A DNA stretch of 45,723 bases, taken from contig JAQYVY010000030.1 in assembly GCA_030145195.1 (NCBI GenBank), positions 1-45,723 on the forward strand. Direction: 5' to 3'. This document shows positions 6,829-17,100 of the stretch, in pieces. The stretch comes from Desulfuromonadales bacterium (GTDB taxonomy: Bacteria > Desulfobacterota > Desulfuromonadia > Desulfuromonadales > BM103). The position numbers were made by a program, and so were the translations under genes. The notes beneath the pieces are model-generated. The model ran no database searches. It was not told the origin of the DNA and saw only the letters and a program-made list of their open reading frames with translations. Each line of letters opens with the position of its first letter. Position 1 is the first letter of the stretch.

Positions 6829-6909
6829 ACAAATACGGGTGACCATATTTGTCAAGGTAGTAGTTTGCCCTGACATTTTGTGGTGTTTCTACCTCACCCT
6901 TTTGGGTGA
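6829..6909 (+). other. Structured leader between riboswitch terminator and first gene
   Basis: Three further stem-loops follow the terminator: ACAAATA/TATTTGT (6829-6835 / 6846-6852), AGGTAG/CTACCT (about 6855-6860 / 6889-6894) and TCACCC-TTTT-GGGTGA (6894-6909). They could protect the 5' end of the read-through mRNA or tune initiation. No ORF is present. Confidence 0.45.
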
Positions 6910-6937
6910 TATGACCAAAGGGTTCAGGAATTAGCTC

Positions 6938-9900
6938 ATGCCAGTCTGCCGTCACGCAAAAAAAACACTTAAAAACCGCTTTTTGCTGAAGTTTCTCATC
7001 AGCACTCTGGCAACGGTAGCCCTTTGCCTTTTCTTGGTTACCAACAGTTGGGCCTGGCCATCCGACAGCCAATGGATCCCGCTCCCTAAAGGCGGTGATC
7101 CGATCCTTGATGACCACATCACTGGCGGAAAAGATGGAGACACTGATGCCACCGGCAGCGTCAACGTGGTCCCGTTCAGCGGCGAGACTCCAGCAGCCTA
7201 CATTTACAACGACGGCGACTACCTCTACTACCGCATCCGCCTCGACTCTGATCCGACCGGTTCCGGCGGTCGAGGCATCCTGCAGTCATTTGGTTGGGGA
7301 TTCGAGATCGACACCGACCAGAATGCCGATGACTACGAATGGCTGATCATGTGCGACGGCATCTCTGACCCAGAGGTTATCTCGCTCCGTCAGAATACTG
7401 ACAAGACATCTCTGGGAGACCCCTCAGACAAAGCCGAGTTCATTGCGGCCGAATACCCACTGGTCGGCAACCACCGTATCATCATGGCTGACACCTGCAC
7501 CAATGACAGCACCAACCCGGTGAACGGTTGCGGCACAGAAGTAAAAGACGACCGCGACTATTTCCTCGACTTCCAAATTCCCTACGCCGTCTTTTTGGCG
7601 GCCACCGGCATCGACGACAACACCCTGATCCGCTATTTCGTCGGCAGTTCCAATTCCACCAACAACCTCACCGAGAACGGTGCTGACCTGTTGGCCGGAT
7701 CCAATCTTTACGACATGGGTTCAGATTTCATAACACCTCTGGGCACACTGCCCCCGGACCTAACCTTCTATGATGGCACGATAAGGTTTGTCGAAGACTT
7801 AGGCGGGTTTGGTGATGTCATCATGGCCACGGTTGGCGACACCCTGTATCTCCGGGTCGACGATCTTGATCTCAGCAACGAGACCAACCCCGGCGGTACC
7901 ATCCGCGTCGAATTGGAATCGACCCAAACTGGAGATATCGAAGTCCTGATTCTCACCGCTACCGGTGTGCAAGGCAAGTACTCTGGTTCGATCTCGACTT
8001 CAGCAACCGACAGTGATGGCGTACTCGCTGTAACCACCGAAGACACAGTTATAGTCACCTATATCGACGCTGTCGCTGCGGACCTGTCACAGAGCGTGCC
8101 GAGAACTGACACCCTCACCATCAGCGCCGTCAATACCGATCTGGGCATCATCAAAACCGTCAATGACCTTGTTCCCAACCAGTTCGACACCATCACTTAC
8201 ACCATAACCATCACCAATCAAGGACCTAATCACGTCGACGGCGTTATAGTCACGGACACTCTGGCAGCACTCGCACCCGACCTGGCCTACAACACTTCAA
8301 CGCTCACTCAAGGGTTGTTCAACTCTGTATCGGGAGTCTGGACCGTAGGCACCCTGTTGTATGATCCCGTCACCCCGCAGACTGCCACCTTGACGATTGC
8401 GGTTGACGTGACGGTACAGGATGACACCTCCACAGCCTTCATTAACACTGCGGCAATCACCAACGCCTACCAGTACGGCAGTACGACCATTCCTAACGTT
8501 GACGCCAACGCCGCCAACGACCAGGATTCGGCAACTATCAATGTCCAGGGAACCGACCTGCTGGTGACCAAGACGGTCGACAACAGCCAACCAACCGAGA
8601 AAGACGAAATCACCTACCTGCTCCGCGTCCTTAACCTTGGACCGAATAAAGCATCCAACATCAAAATCCTGGAAGATTTACCAGACGAAGTGACCTACAA
8701 CTCCGCTACTGGCAACGGCACCTTCTCTGGCACAACCTGGGATGTCGGCGATCTTGATAGCGGCGCCGGCGCACTCATCCAGATAACCGTCAATGTCAAC
8801 GACAACACCAGCGGCACTAGCTTCACAAACACCGCCAGCGTACTCGAGGTTGACCAACCCGACCCAAACAGTGACAACGATAGCGACAGCGTCATCGTGG
8901 ATGTCGACTTCATTGACCTCAAGGTAAACAAAACCGTTAGCGATCGAACGCCCGACCCTGGCGACCAAATCACCTACTCGATTACGCTCACAAATGATGG
9001 CCCACATCAGGCGACCAACGTTACCATCTTTGACCAGTTGCCAACCGGCGTAACCTACGTCTCCGATGACAGTGGTGGCAACTACGACACCACCACCCAC
9101 CTCTGGACGATTGGCACCATCAGTAACGGCGGCAGCGCAACCCTGATAATCACAGTTGAGGTCGATGCCGGCACCGCCGGCCAGACCATCGAAAACTACG
9201 CCACGATTGACACCGTCGACCAAACAGACCGAAACCCCATTAACGACCTCGAAGAAGCCACGGCCACAGTCAAGGTTTCGGGCACCGATATCGAAATCTT
9301 CAAAGAGGTCGACATCCTGACGCCTGGCGAAGGCGACACCGTCACTTACACACTGAAAGTCATCAATAACGGGCCCAATTCAGGTACAGGAATTCAGGTC
9401 ACCGACATCCTGCCCGGATCAAACGTACCTCAGATTGATGGCGTCACCTATACCGGAGCCACTCCGTCTCAAGGCACCTATGACGGCAAAAACACCAGTT
9501 GGATCTGGGATGTCGGCAGCCTCGGCCTTACCCCCCTCACCAACAGCGCCACCCTGACTATCACCGCCACGGTGGAAAAGAACACGGCCGGATTGGACGT
9601 GATCAACACGGCCATGATCACGGCCGCCGACCAGGCCGATCCGAACGGTGGCAACAATGCCGCCAGCGCGCTGATCGCGGTGGATGGCACCGACCTCGGC
9701 GTCACCAAAACCGTAGATGACCCCTACCCGGATATCGGCGACTACGCCAACTACACCATCACCCTCAGCAACTACGGACCGTCCGACGCTTCCAATGTCT
9801 TTGTCACCGACCTGCTGCCACCGGAGCTGGTCTACAACACGGCGACCCCAAGCCAGGGCAGCTACAGCGACATTACCGGGTTATGGGACGTCGGCACGTT

Positions 9901-10840
9901 GACCTACAACTCCACCGCAACCCTGGGTTTGAATGTAGAAATTCGCAACGAAGACAAATCGCTGATCATCACCAACAACACCAGCATTACAGCAATGGAC
10001 CAGGGTGATCCTAACAGCAGCAACGACTTTGACAGCGCCGACATCTACATCGCTGCGTCCAACCTCGCCGTGAGCAAAACGGTTGACTTTGCCACCCCCT
10101 TTGAGGGGCAAACCATCACTTATAACGTTGTCATCACCAATGAGGGCGACAACGCCACCACAGAGATCCAGATTGATGACGTCCTCCCCGTCGGCATCAC
10201 CGAGATCAGCCACACTGTCTCGCGAGGCGCTTATGGTGGTGGACTCTGGTGGATAGATGTTCTCCCCGCAAAAAGCAGCGCGACCTTGACCATCCTCGCC
10301 ACGGTTGACTCCGGAACCGCGGGCAGCACCATCACCAATACAGCAGAGATTGTCGCTCTCGGCGAAATCGACCCGGACCCCTCCGACGACATCGCCAGCG
10401 TTGATATCAATCCGCAAACACGGCCACCCTTGCCTCTGCTGACGATCATGAAATCTGCCAACGAGAGCAGTGCCGCGCCCGGCGGCGTTCTCATCTACAC
10501 CGTGACTGTGCTAAATAGCGGCTCCGCAGGAGCATATCAGGTCTCCCTTGATGACGACTTGAGTGAGTACACCGCTTGGGGGGTCGACAGCTACGACACA
10601 GGCCAACCCTTTGATGAACCCTTTCTTTTAACCCAACTGGAGCCCGACCCAGGCATCGGAGCAGACTCCGGGGTCACCCTCGGCACCCCGATTTTTTACG
10701 ATCCAAGCGATACGATTATCACCCCAAACGCTGACCCGGAGGGTTTTGACGCAAATGTCAAACGATGGGTTTTACCCATGCCCGGCATCATGGTCTCCGG
10801 TGGGAAGTTTCGAATTCAATACCAGGTCAAAGTGAAATAA
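6938..10840 (+). CDS. Large secreted DUF11-repeat surface protein
   Basis: 1300 residues. A long basic N-region and hydrophobic core (about 1-39) end at TNSWA, a type I signal peptide. Residues 40-270 form a beta-rich domain with many Asp and Gly, containing DTDQNADDYEW and DRDYFLDFQIPYAVF. Residues 280-395 form a second beta domain that is also found in the 1956-residue protein of this operon. Then come seven DUF11 modules starting near 401, 539, 659, 783, 918, 1041 and 1167. Each opens with a V-x-K-T/E-V strand and has YT-hydrophobic-x-N-x-GP and VTDxLP motifs; the last is truncated. The protein ends on the strand FRIQYQVKVK. DUF11 modules are Ig/CNA-like stalks of cell-surface proteins. 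No LPXTG or PEP-CTERM anchor is seen, so retention probably depends on other proteins. Ribosome-binding site CAGGA. First gene behind the riboswitch. Confidence 0.88.
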   Translation: MPVCRHAKKTLKNRFLLKFLISTLATVALCLFLVTNSWAWPSDSQWIPLPKGGDPILDDHITGGKDGDTDATGSVNVVPFSGETPAAYIYNDGDYLYYRIRLDSDPTGSGGRGILQSFGWGFEIDTDQNADDYEWLIMCDGISDPEVISLRQNTDKTSLGDPSDKAEFIAAEYPLVGNHRIIMADTCTNDSTNPVNGCGTEVKDDRDYFLDFQIPYAVFLAATGIDDNTLIRYFVGSSNSTNNLTENGADLLAGSNLYDMGSDFITPLGTLPPDLTFYDGTIRFVEDLGGFGDVIMATVGDTLYLRVDDLDLSNETNPGGTIRVELESTQTGDIEVLILTATGVQGKYSGSISTSATDSDGVLAVTTEDTVIVTYIDAVAADLSQSVPRTDTLTISAVNTDLGIIKTVNDLVPNQFDTITYTITITNQGPNHVDGVIVTDTLAALAPDLAYNTSTLTQGLFNSVSGVWTVGTLLYDPVTPQTATLTIAVDVTVQDDTSTAFINTAAITNAYQYGSTTIPNVDANAANDQDSATINVQGTDLLVTKTVDNSQPTEKDEITYLLRVLNLGPNKASNIKILEDLPDEVTYNSATGNGTFSGTTWDVGDLDSGAGALIQITVNVNDNTSGTSFTNTASVLEVDQPDPNSDNDSDSVIVDVDFIDLKVNKTVSDRTPDPGDQITYSITLTNDGPHQATNVTIFDQLPTGVTYVSDDSGGNYDTTTHLWTIGTISNGGSATLIITVEVDAGTAGQTIENYATIDTVDQTDRNPINDLEEATATVKVSGTDIEIFKEVDILTPGEGDTVTYTLKVINNGPNSGTGIQVTDILPGSNVPQIDGVTYTGATPSQGTYDGKNTSWIWDVGSLGLTPLTNSATLTITATVEKNTAGLDVINTAMITAADQADPNGGNNAASALIAVDGTDLGVTKTVDDPYPDIGDYANYTITLSNYGPSDASNVFVTDLLPPELVYNTATPSQGSYSDITGLWDVGTLTYNSTATLGLNVEIRNEDKSLIITNNTSITAMDQGDPNSSNDFDSADIYIAASNLAVSKTVDFATPFEGQTITYNVVITNEGDNATTEIQIDDVLPVGITEISHTVSRGAYGGGLWWIDVLPAKSSATLTILATVDSGTAGSTITNTAEIVALGEIDPDPSDDIASVDINPQTRPPLPLLTIMKSANESSAAPGGVLIYTVTVLNSGSAGAYQVSLDDDLSEYTAWGVDSYDTGQPFDEPFLLTQLEPDPGIGADSGVTLGTPIFYDPSDTIITPNADPEGFDANVKRWVLPMPGIMVSGGKFRIQYQVKVK

Positions 10841-10871
10841 TCATTTACCCCCAGAACTAAGGAGAACGCCC

Positions 10872-11366
10872 ATGAAAATGCCCCAAAAAACAATCTTTAT
10901 TCTTTTAGCCATAGGCCTACTACTCCCCTCTCTCGCCTTGGCTAAGCCTGAAGTCACCTTGGCGATCACCGCCGAAAAAGAAGTCATTGTCGAAGAGGAT
11001 GGACAACAGGTCACCAAACGGGTTCTGGCTAGAGACATCTCACCCGGAGAGATCGTAATTTACACCATCAGTTACGCCAACGTTGGCGATGAAACCGCCA
11101 CCAACGTCGCCGTGGTTGATCCGATCCCGGATGGCACAGCCTACGTCTCCGAAAGCGCAACCAAAACTGGAGAGTTAAACTTCTCCATCGATGGCGGCAA
11201 GAGCTTTCAGGCCCCGACTTTACTGACCTACGAAGTGACGGCAACCGACGGCACCAAGAAGACACTCACCGCATCACCAGAACTATACACCCAGATTCGC
11301 TGGGTCATTCCGGCCATTGTCGCCGGCGAGACCGGAGCTCTTTCATTTCAGGTAAGAACCAAGTAA
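10872..11366 (+). CDS. Small secreted single-DUF11-domain protein
   Basis: 164 residues. The signal peptide MKMPQKTIFILLAIGLLLPSL is cleaved after ALA (about residue 24). The mature protein is essentially one DUF11-like beta-sandwich, with ISPGEIVIYTISYANVGDETATNVAVVDPIPDG in its centre (about residues 56-88). The C-terminus, ALSFQVRTK, resembles the last strands of its three neighbours. It starts 31 bases after the repeat protein behind an AAGGAG site, so it is clearly in the same operon. By size and position it may be a fibre subunit, cap or periplasmic partner of the larger proteins. No enzymatic motif is present and the function is not known. Confidence 0.85.
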   Translation: MKMPQKTIFILLAIGLLLPSLALAKPEVTLAITAEKEVIVEEDGQQVTKRVLARDISPGEIVIYTISYANVGDETATNVAVVDPIPDGTAYVSESATKTGELNFSIDGGKSFQAPTLLTYEVTATDGTKKTLTASPELYTQIRWVIPAIVAGETGALSFQVRTK

Positions 11367-11392
11367 CTCATAACCCGCAAACGGAGGACATC

Positions 11393-11524
11393 ATGATTCG
11401 AGTCCAAACCCAAAACATCAGAGCACCTTCCTGCCGGACTAGACCAAGCCCAGAGCCTGGTCTGGCACATTTAATTGAAAACAACTTATTACATCAGTTA
11501 ATCCAACAAAGGAGAACATCATGA
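11393..11524 (+). CDS. Possible 43-residue ORF coupled to next gene
   Basis: The ATG at 11393 follows a very good ribosome-binding site (CGGAGGACATC). The frame runs 43 codons to a TGA that overlaps the next gene's ATG (ATGA at 11521-11524), the classic arrangement for translational coupling. The predicted peptide is polar and proline/arginine-rich, without signal or TM segment. The gene also spans an RNA stem AGACCA...TGGTCT (about 11440-11462). It could be a regulatory leader peptide controlling the 442-residue gene, or a remnant. That gene also has its own AAAGGAG site, so the ORF is not essential for its start. Confidence 0.4.
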   Translation: MIRVQTQNIRAPSCRTRPSPEPGLAHLIENNLLHQLIQQRRTS

Positions 11525-12849
11525 AAAACCTGTTTTTCAAGAACAAACCTCTTGTAGGGCTAATACTTCTGGCCCTGACCCTCGGTTTCGGGGCCGGTCC
11601 GGCGCAGGCAGCAGGGACTGCCGCCAACGCCTCTATCGTCAACGTCGTCACGGTCAACTATTCTGACGCCAGTGGGACTTTCGATTTCACCCAATCGGCA
11701 ACCTCAACGGTCACGGTCGATCTGCTCGCAGCCATTCCAACCATCGGCGCTCCAACCCCGGCAAGCGGTGGAACATACAACTCCGGAACACTCGTTCCCT
11801 ACGCGTTCGACTTGTATTCGAATGCCAACGGACCTGACACCTACGATTTCGACCTGAGCGTCGGAACCACCGCTGACAGTGACTTTGTCGCCGGCACCGT
11901 TGACAAGTACATCGCCTCAATCTACAACGCTGCGGGCGTCCCGACCACCTATGCCGCAGGAGCAGTAACCAGTGTCAACATTGAAATCGGCGCTACAGTC
12001 ATCATTGCTGGCACTGCTGGCGGCACCGTCTCCATTCCTGCGGGCACAGGTACCGCCAACAGTATCGACGTTGGAGATTTTGTTACCATTGGCGGCACCA
12101 TCTACCAAGCGACTGCGGTCAATGATGGAACCATCGCTGCCCACAATACCGGTAACAACGACCGTGACGCTGAAATCCCTGGCTCAGTCACACTTCGGGC
12201 CAATGACGGCGCTGGTAACTGGACTGTTGTTCCTGACCTAAGTGGCACTGTGGCGGGTACGCCCCTCAGTGAATACTATGTGGCCAATGTTATCGTCACC
12301 GCCGTCGCTGATTCCCTGCTCCTAGCAGATGCCAATATCTACTTCAACCTTGATCTCACCTCAGACACCGACCCTGCTGCAACCATAAACAGGGATGACA
12401 CACAAACCATCTTCAAACGCGACGTGCTGACGATCACCAAAACCGCTAGCCCGACTTCGGCGCAACCGGGCGACACCGTCACCTATACCGTTTTGGTCGC
12501 TGTTCAAGGCGCAAAAGCTACAGCCGTTGAAGTGCTGGACAATGTTCCCGAATACACCGAACTGACCACCTATCCAGGAATTTTCGCCACGATTGAAAAA
12601 TGCGATCTTACTGGCATAGCTGCTGGTGTCATTTCTTATACTAATTGTGGCACGCCAGAAGATATCAGCGACACCACCGAGGATGAAGACATCACCCTTG
12701 GTTCCGGTGACGCAGCAGGTGCCACATACCCTTCAGCGCTCCGTTTCTTTATTGGCGCCGGAAACAGCGGGGAAGCGCCGACTCCGACTGGAGGTGAAGT
12801 CAAAAACCTTGAAGTCTTCAAAATTGTCTACAGCGTAGATGTCCTGTAA
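11521..12849 (+). CDS. Secreted DUF11-type surface subunit A
   Basis: 442 residues. The signal peptide ends GFGAGPAQA (residue 30). The mature N-terminus, TAANASIVNVVTVNYSDASG, is a signature shared with the next two genes. The middle contains NANGPDTYDF and a Gly/Ala/Thr-rich stretch with GDFVTIGGTIYQA. From about residue 301 a DUF11 module begins (LTITKTASPTSAQPGDTVTY), and the protein ends KIVYSVDVL. There are two Cys (in EKCDLTG and YTNCGTPE), which could form one disulphide in that module. The similarity of order and motifs to the 384-residue product shows the two are diverged duplicates. It is probably a structural component of a surface appendage or layer. No catalytic motif is seen. 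Confidence 0.83.
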   Translation: MKNLFFKNKPLVGLILLALTLGFGAGPAQAAGTAANASIVNVVTVNYSDASGTFDFTQSATSTVTVDLLAAIPTIGAPTPASGGTYNSGTLVPYAFDLYSNANGPDTYDFDLSVGTTADSDFVAGTVDKYIASIYNAAGVPTTYAAGAVTSVNIEIGATVIIAGTAGGTVSIPAGTGTANSIDVGDFVTIGGTIYQATAVNDGTIAAHNTGNNDRDAEIPGSVTLRANDGAGNWTVVPDLSGTVAGTPLSEYYVANVIVTAVADSLLLADANIYFNLDLTSDTDPAATINRDDTQTIFKRDVLTITKTASPTSAQPGDTVTYTVLVAVQGAKATAVEVLDNVPEYTELTTYPGIFATIEKCDLTGIAAGVISYTNCGTPEDISDTTEDEDITLGSGDAAGATYPSALRFFIGAGNSGEAPTPTGGEVKNLEVFKIVYSVDVL

Positions 12850-12885
12850 CCACTGAGCTGTTCCCAGAGGCGGAACAACCAACAC

Positions 12886-12921
12886 GCGGAGGTGCAAAGG
12901 TCCACATCTTTGCACCTCCGC
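12886..12921 (+). other. Strong intercistronic hairpin
   Basis: GCGGAGGTGCAAAG and CTTTGCACCTCCGC are perfectly complementary over 14 bases with an 8-base loop. No T-run follows, so it is unlikely to end transcription. It more likely stabilises the upstream message or adjusts the ratio between the two subunit genes. Confidence 0.75.
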
Positions 12922-12950
12922 AACAACCATGAACCAAAAGGAGCAAAACC

Positions 12951-14105
12951 ATGCGCACAACATTTTTCAAAAGCAGGATACTCCTGCTGCTGACCGCCAT
13001 GCTGATGCTGGCGGGTCCAGCGTTGGCGGTGACACCGGCCAACACCACGATCGAAAACATTGCAACACTGAACTTTGACGGGCTGGGCAGCCCAATCGAG
13101 GCCTCGGTCAACATCACGGTCACCTTGCTGGCACAACCACCAACACTGTCTCGGCCAATCGACAACACCATCCCTGAGACGGACCCTAATACAGTCGTCT
13201 ATCGATTAACCACTAATGCCAATGGCCCGGACGACTTCTTGCTGACCCAAACCGGTTACAACACTGCCAACCTGACTGGCGCTTCTACCGAAGCCCTTTA
13301 TTACCAGAATGGCACAACAACACTTGTGCTCTCGAGCACCATTTCGCTCGGAGCCACGGCGGCCAAAGAGACCACAACGGTCGGGAACTTGACAATTACG
13401 GTCCCGTACGATGGTGACAACACAGGAAGCAACATCAATGGGCTTAGCGCAGACGATCTGATCACCATCGGCGCTAACGATTATGAGATAGCCAGCATTT
13501 CGGAAAACCCGGCTACAGGCACCGCAATAATCACCCTAAAAACCACCCTACTTACACAGGTTGACCCCGGCACGCTGATCACCGAGTACCAACTTTTCGA
13601 TATGTTCATTGCTACCGTCGGAACGGTCGCGACCGATGGACTCGATGCCAACATCGACGTGGCTACCAAGGCTGCCTCGGTGGCCAACAGCACCCTTTCC
13701 GATACGGACCCGCAACACCGGACCAACGTCTCATCAGCGTCTTTCAAAAAGTACGTGCGGAATATTGATACCGTGAGTGGAACGGGTACACCGGTTGACC
13801 TAAACGGCACAAATTTCTACTCGGCAGGTGTGACTGCCATCCCAGGAGAAACGTTGGAATACGCGCTGGTCATCGAAACTTCGACTACCGGCCTCACCAA
13901 TGCCGTGGTCACTGATACACCGCCAGCGTTCACTATCTACCAAACATCGACAACTTTTTATAACGCTAATGGTGCTGGCGAAGTTGCGATTACTGACAAC
14001 GCTTCAGCTCCATTTATGCCATTGACCGACACCGGTCACAACCTAGGGACTATCCCTGGCAGCGAAACCTGGGTGGTCAAATTCCAGGTCAAGCTCGAAG
14101 AATAA
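12951..14105 (+). CDS. Secreted DUF11-type surface subunit B
   Basis: 384 residues. Signal peptide of about 26 residues ending GPALA. The mature N-terminus TPANTTIENIATLNFDGLG aligns with that of subunit A and of the 1956-residue protein. NANGPDDFLLTQ and DDLITIGANDYEIASI match subunit A's NANGPDTYDF and GDFVTIGGTIYQA. The last third is DUF11-like (PGETLEYALVIETSTTGLTNAVVTDTPP), and the final strand is WVVKFQVKLEE. No Cys in the mature part. AAGGAG site before the ATG. It is a paralogue of the upstream gene and is separated from it by the 14-bp hairpin. Probably a second fibre or surface-layer subunit; exact role unknown. Confidence 0.83.
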   Translation: MRTTFFKSRILLLLTAMLMLAGPALAVTPANTTIENIATLNFDGLGSPIEASVNITVTLLAQPPTLSRPIDNTIPETDPNTVVYRLTTNANGPDDFLLTQTGYNTANLTGASTEALYYQNGTTTLVLSSTISLGATAAKETTTVGNLTITVPYDGDNTGSNINGLSADDLITIGANDYEIASISENPATGTAIITLKTTLLTQVDPGTLITEYQLFDMFIATVGTVATDGLDANIDVATKAASVANSTLSDTDPQHRTNVSSASFKKYVRNIDTVSGTGTPVDLNGTNFYSAGVTAIPGETLEYALVIETSTTGLTNAVVTDTPPAFTIYQTSTTFYNANGAGEVAITDNASAPFMPLTDTGHNLGTIPGSETWVVKFQVKLEE

Positions 14106-14135
14106 ACCTCTAACCACAAGGCCCTTTAACCGCGC

Positions 14136-17100
14136 ATGGTTGAAAGACTTCTGACATACCTGATTCGACTCATGGCACCGTTTATTGGTGACATGGCGAT
14201 ATCGTACAGGCCCTTCCGGGGCAGCGGGAATCGTCCCGCTGTTTCTGGAAGGGGTCAGTGGTGGAGTGCGCGCACCAGCCTGTTGGGTCTTGGCTTACTG
14301 TTCTTGATCAGCGCAGCACCAGCTCAGGCCTTGCCTGCGGCTCACGGGACGACCATTAACAATCAGGCCGACCTGACCTACAGTGGTGGTTCTGCAACCG
14401 CTGAGGTCGATTTCCAGGTCTCGATACGGACCGTGGCCGAGCTCGACTTTTTCCAATACGCACCGGGCAGCCCCGATCTGGAGTTGATCTCCGTAGCAGC
14501 AACAGAGTATCGAGACGGAGCCAACACCAACGATCCATTTGACACAATCGATCTACCAAAGCTGCTCGATGGGACCGTAATTGACCTTACGCAACCCGTG
14601 CCATTGCTCGAAAACGGCCTTTACCACCAAGGTGAGCCGCTCTTTATGAGGCTGGTCGATTTCGACCAGAACCTAGACCCGAACCAGGCGGAGACCATCC
14701 TGGTTTCGCTGGTCGCTGGACAAACGGGCGATCAGGAAGTATTGCGCTTTACCGAAACCGGACTAAACACCGGAATCTTTACCGGCTACATCCAATCAAG
14801 CAGCGACTCGACAGAGCTCTTCAACGGGGTTCTATCGGTGGCTCAGAACTACGATGTCCAGGCGTTCTACACCGACATTTTTGACAAGACCGACACTGCA
14901 GTGAGTGCCGCCTTGTTCGATCCGTATGGAGTTGTCTTCAACTCTCAAACGGGAGAACCGGTCGAAGGTGTCACAGTCACGCTGTATGACGGAGCAGGCA
15001 ACCTGGCAACTGTCTACGGTGACGACGGCTTCAGCATTTTCCCCGCCGAAATTGTGACCGGGGAATCCGTTGAAGATGCATCAGGTCGGCGTTATGACTT
15101 TGAGGGTGGCTACTTCCGCTTCCCCTTCGTTGCTGTGGGCGAATACCAACTGGTGGTGACCCCACCGGCACAATACAACGCCCCATCCATCGTCTCGATC
15201 ACTGAGCTTCAACAGCTCCCAGGCGCTCCTTTTGCCCTGGGCGATAGCTCGTTTGGCGAGGTCTTTGCGCTCAACCCGGGCCCAGCCTTGCGGATCGACA
15301 TCCCGATTGATCCTTTGGCCAGCGCATTGTGGTTGCGCAAGGAGGTCAACAAGGACATTACCGCCATCGGTGAGTTCCTCCAGTACACCCTCACCGTTGA
15401 CAACAGCAGCAGCCCCATGGCAACCGGCGAAATCCGCATCGATGACCGTTTGCCTCTCGGGTTCCGCTACCAGAAAGGCTCGCTGAAGATTGGCGGAGCA
15501 CAAGCTACCGACCCGACCTTGAGCAGTGATGGCCGGTCCATGGAAATCATCGCCGACAGCACCCCGGCCGGTGAGACTCTGACCATCAGCTATGTGGTCG
15601 AAGTCTCCAGCGGGGCACGCCTCGGCGAAGCAGTCAACCACGCCGTGGCAACCGACGCCTATGGCAACCGATCCAACACCGCCAAGGCCAGCGTTTTAGT
15701 TCGCGATGATTTCATGCGCAACACCACCTTCCTGGTTGGCCGGGTGATGATCGGCGGATGCAGCGAACCGGACACCACAAAAGAGGGCTTGGCGAATGTT
15801 CGCATTTACCTTGAAGACGGCAGCTACGTCGACACAGATCAAACTGGAAAGTACCATTTTGAAGGCGTTGAGCCAGGCGTTCACGTGGTACAGGTTGACA
15901 CCTTAAGCCTGCCGCACGATTACGAAATGCTGCCTTGCGAGCAATCCAGCCAGGCGGCCGGAAGCAGCTTCTCTAAATTTGTCGACTTACAAGGCGGAAG
16001 CCTCTGGCGAGTCGACTTCTATGCCGCCCCCAAAAAGAAGCCATCAGGCGAGGTGGCTCTCACCCTGAGTGCCGAACTCGACAAAAAAACCGCCGAGTTC
16101 ACGGCAACGGTTTCTTCACGGGCGATTCCCGCGGACAATCTTCGCTTGGCAATGATGCTCCCGGGCGGTTTCAATTATCTGTCCGGAACGGCCCGCCAGG
16201 ATGATCAAACAGTCATAACGCCACAGAGTTCCAACGGCAACCTGACGTTTAACATCGATCAACTGGCCATTGACCAGACGACCCGCATCTCCTTCCGCGC
16301 CCAGCTTGAAGGAAGCCCGGCAAGCGGGGAACTGCCAGCCAAAGCGGTCCTCAGCTTTGACACATCAACGGCTCAGAACCAACAGACACCGCCTGCGGAA
16401 ACCCGCTTTCAAATGACAGCCGGCGAACCGGGCCAGAGTCACGAAATCAAGCTTTACCCCAATTTCCCCAGTTGTGTTGCCAAACTGCAGCAGACCGATG
16501 TGGTCATGCTTGAGCAGTTGGTAATGCAGCTCAAAGGACAAAAAGTTGTCCGCCTCGACATCGTTGGCCATACCGACAACCAAAACGTTGCACTGCGTAG
16601 CCGGCATCTCTTCGCCAACAACCAGGTTCTCTCTCTAGCACGAGCACAGAGTGTCGCCGCCTTCCTGAAAGAGCGGCTAACGCTGCCGGAAGACAGTACC
16701 AGTGTTCGCGGCATGGGCGAAACCATGCCGGTTGCAGACAACGCCAGCGATCAAGGACGAGCACTCAACCGTCGAGTTGAGCTTTACCTGGTGACTGAGA
16801 CCACCGGCCGCCAGCCGCTTCTGGCCGTGTCGATACCGACCAGTTCAAAACAGAGCGTCACCATCGGTGAGCCGGAGAATCAAAGCAACACAGCGGCCGC
16901 AACTGAAGCCAGCACAGAAGAGGCTCCGGCCACACCGCAAGAGCTGCCAATCGGCCTGCTTTCACCCAGCGAGGATCATGCGGTAAGCCGCATTGAAGCC
17001 GTGCGCGTACGACTCGACACCAAGTTGAAACCACGCCTGACTCTCGATGGCACCGTCATCCCAGAGAACCGGATCGGTTTCCGCATGACGGAACCAGAGA

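Noticed and set aside
8678-9223. Long minus-strand frames inside the DUF11 repeats
   Set aside because: Mirror frames of GC-rich, Asp/Val/Thr-rich codons; no start site and no recognisable domain. The same applies to other long antisense frames (for example 4875-5600, 19044-19805).
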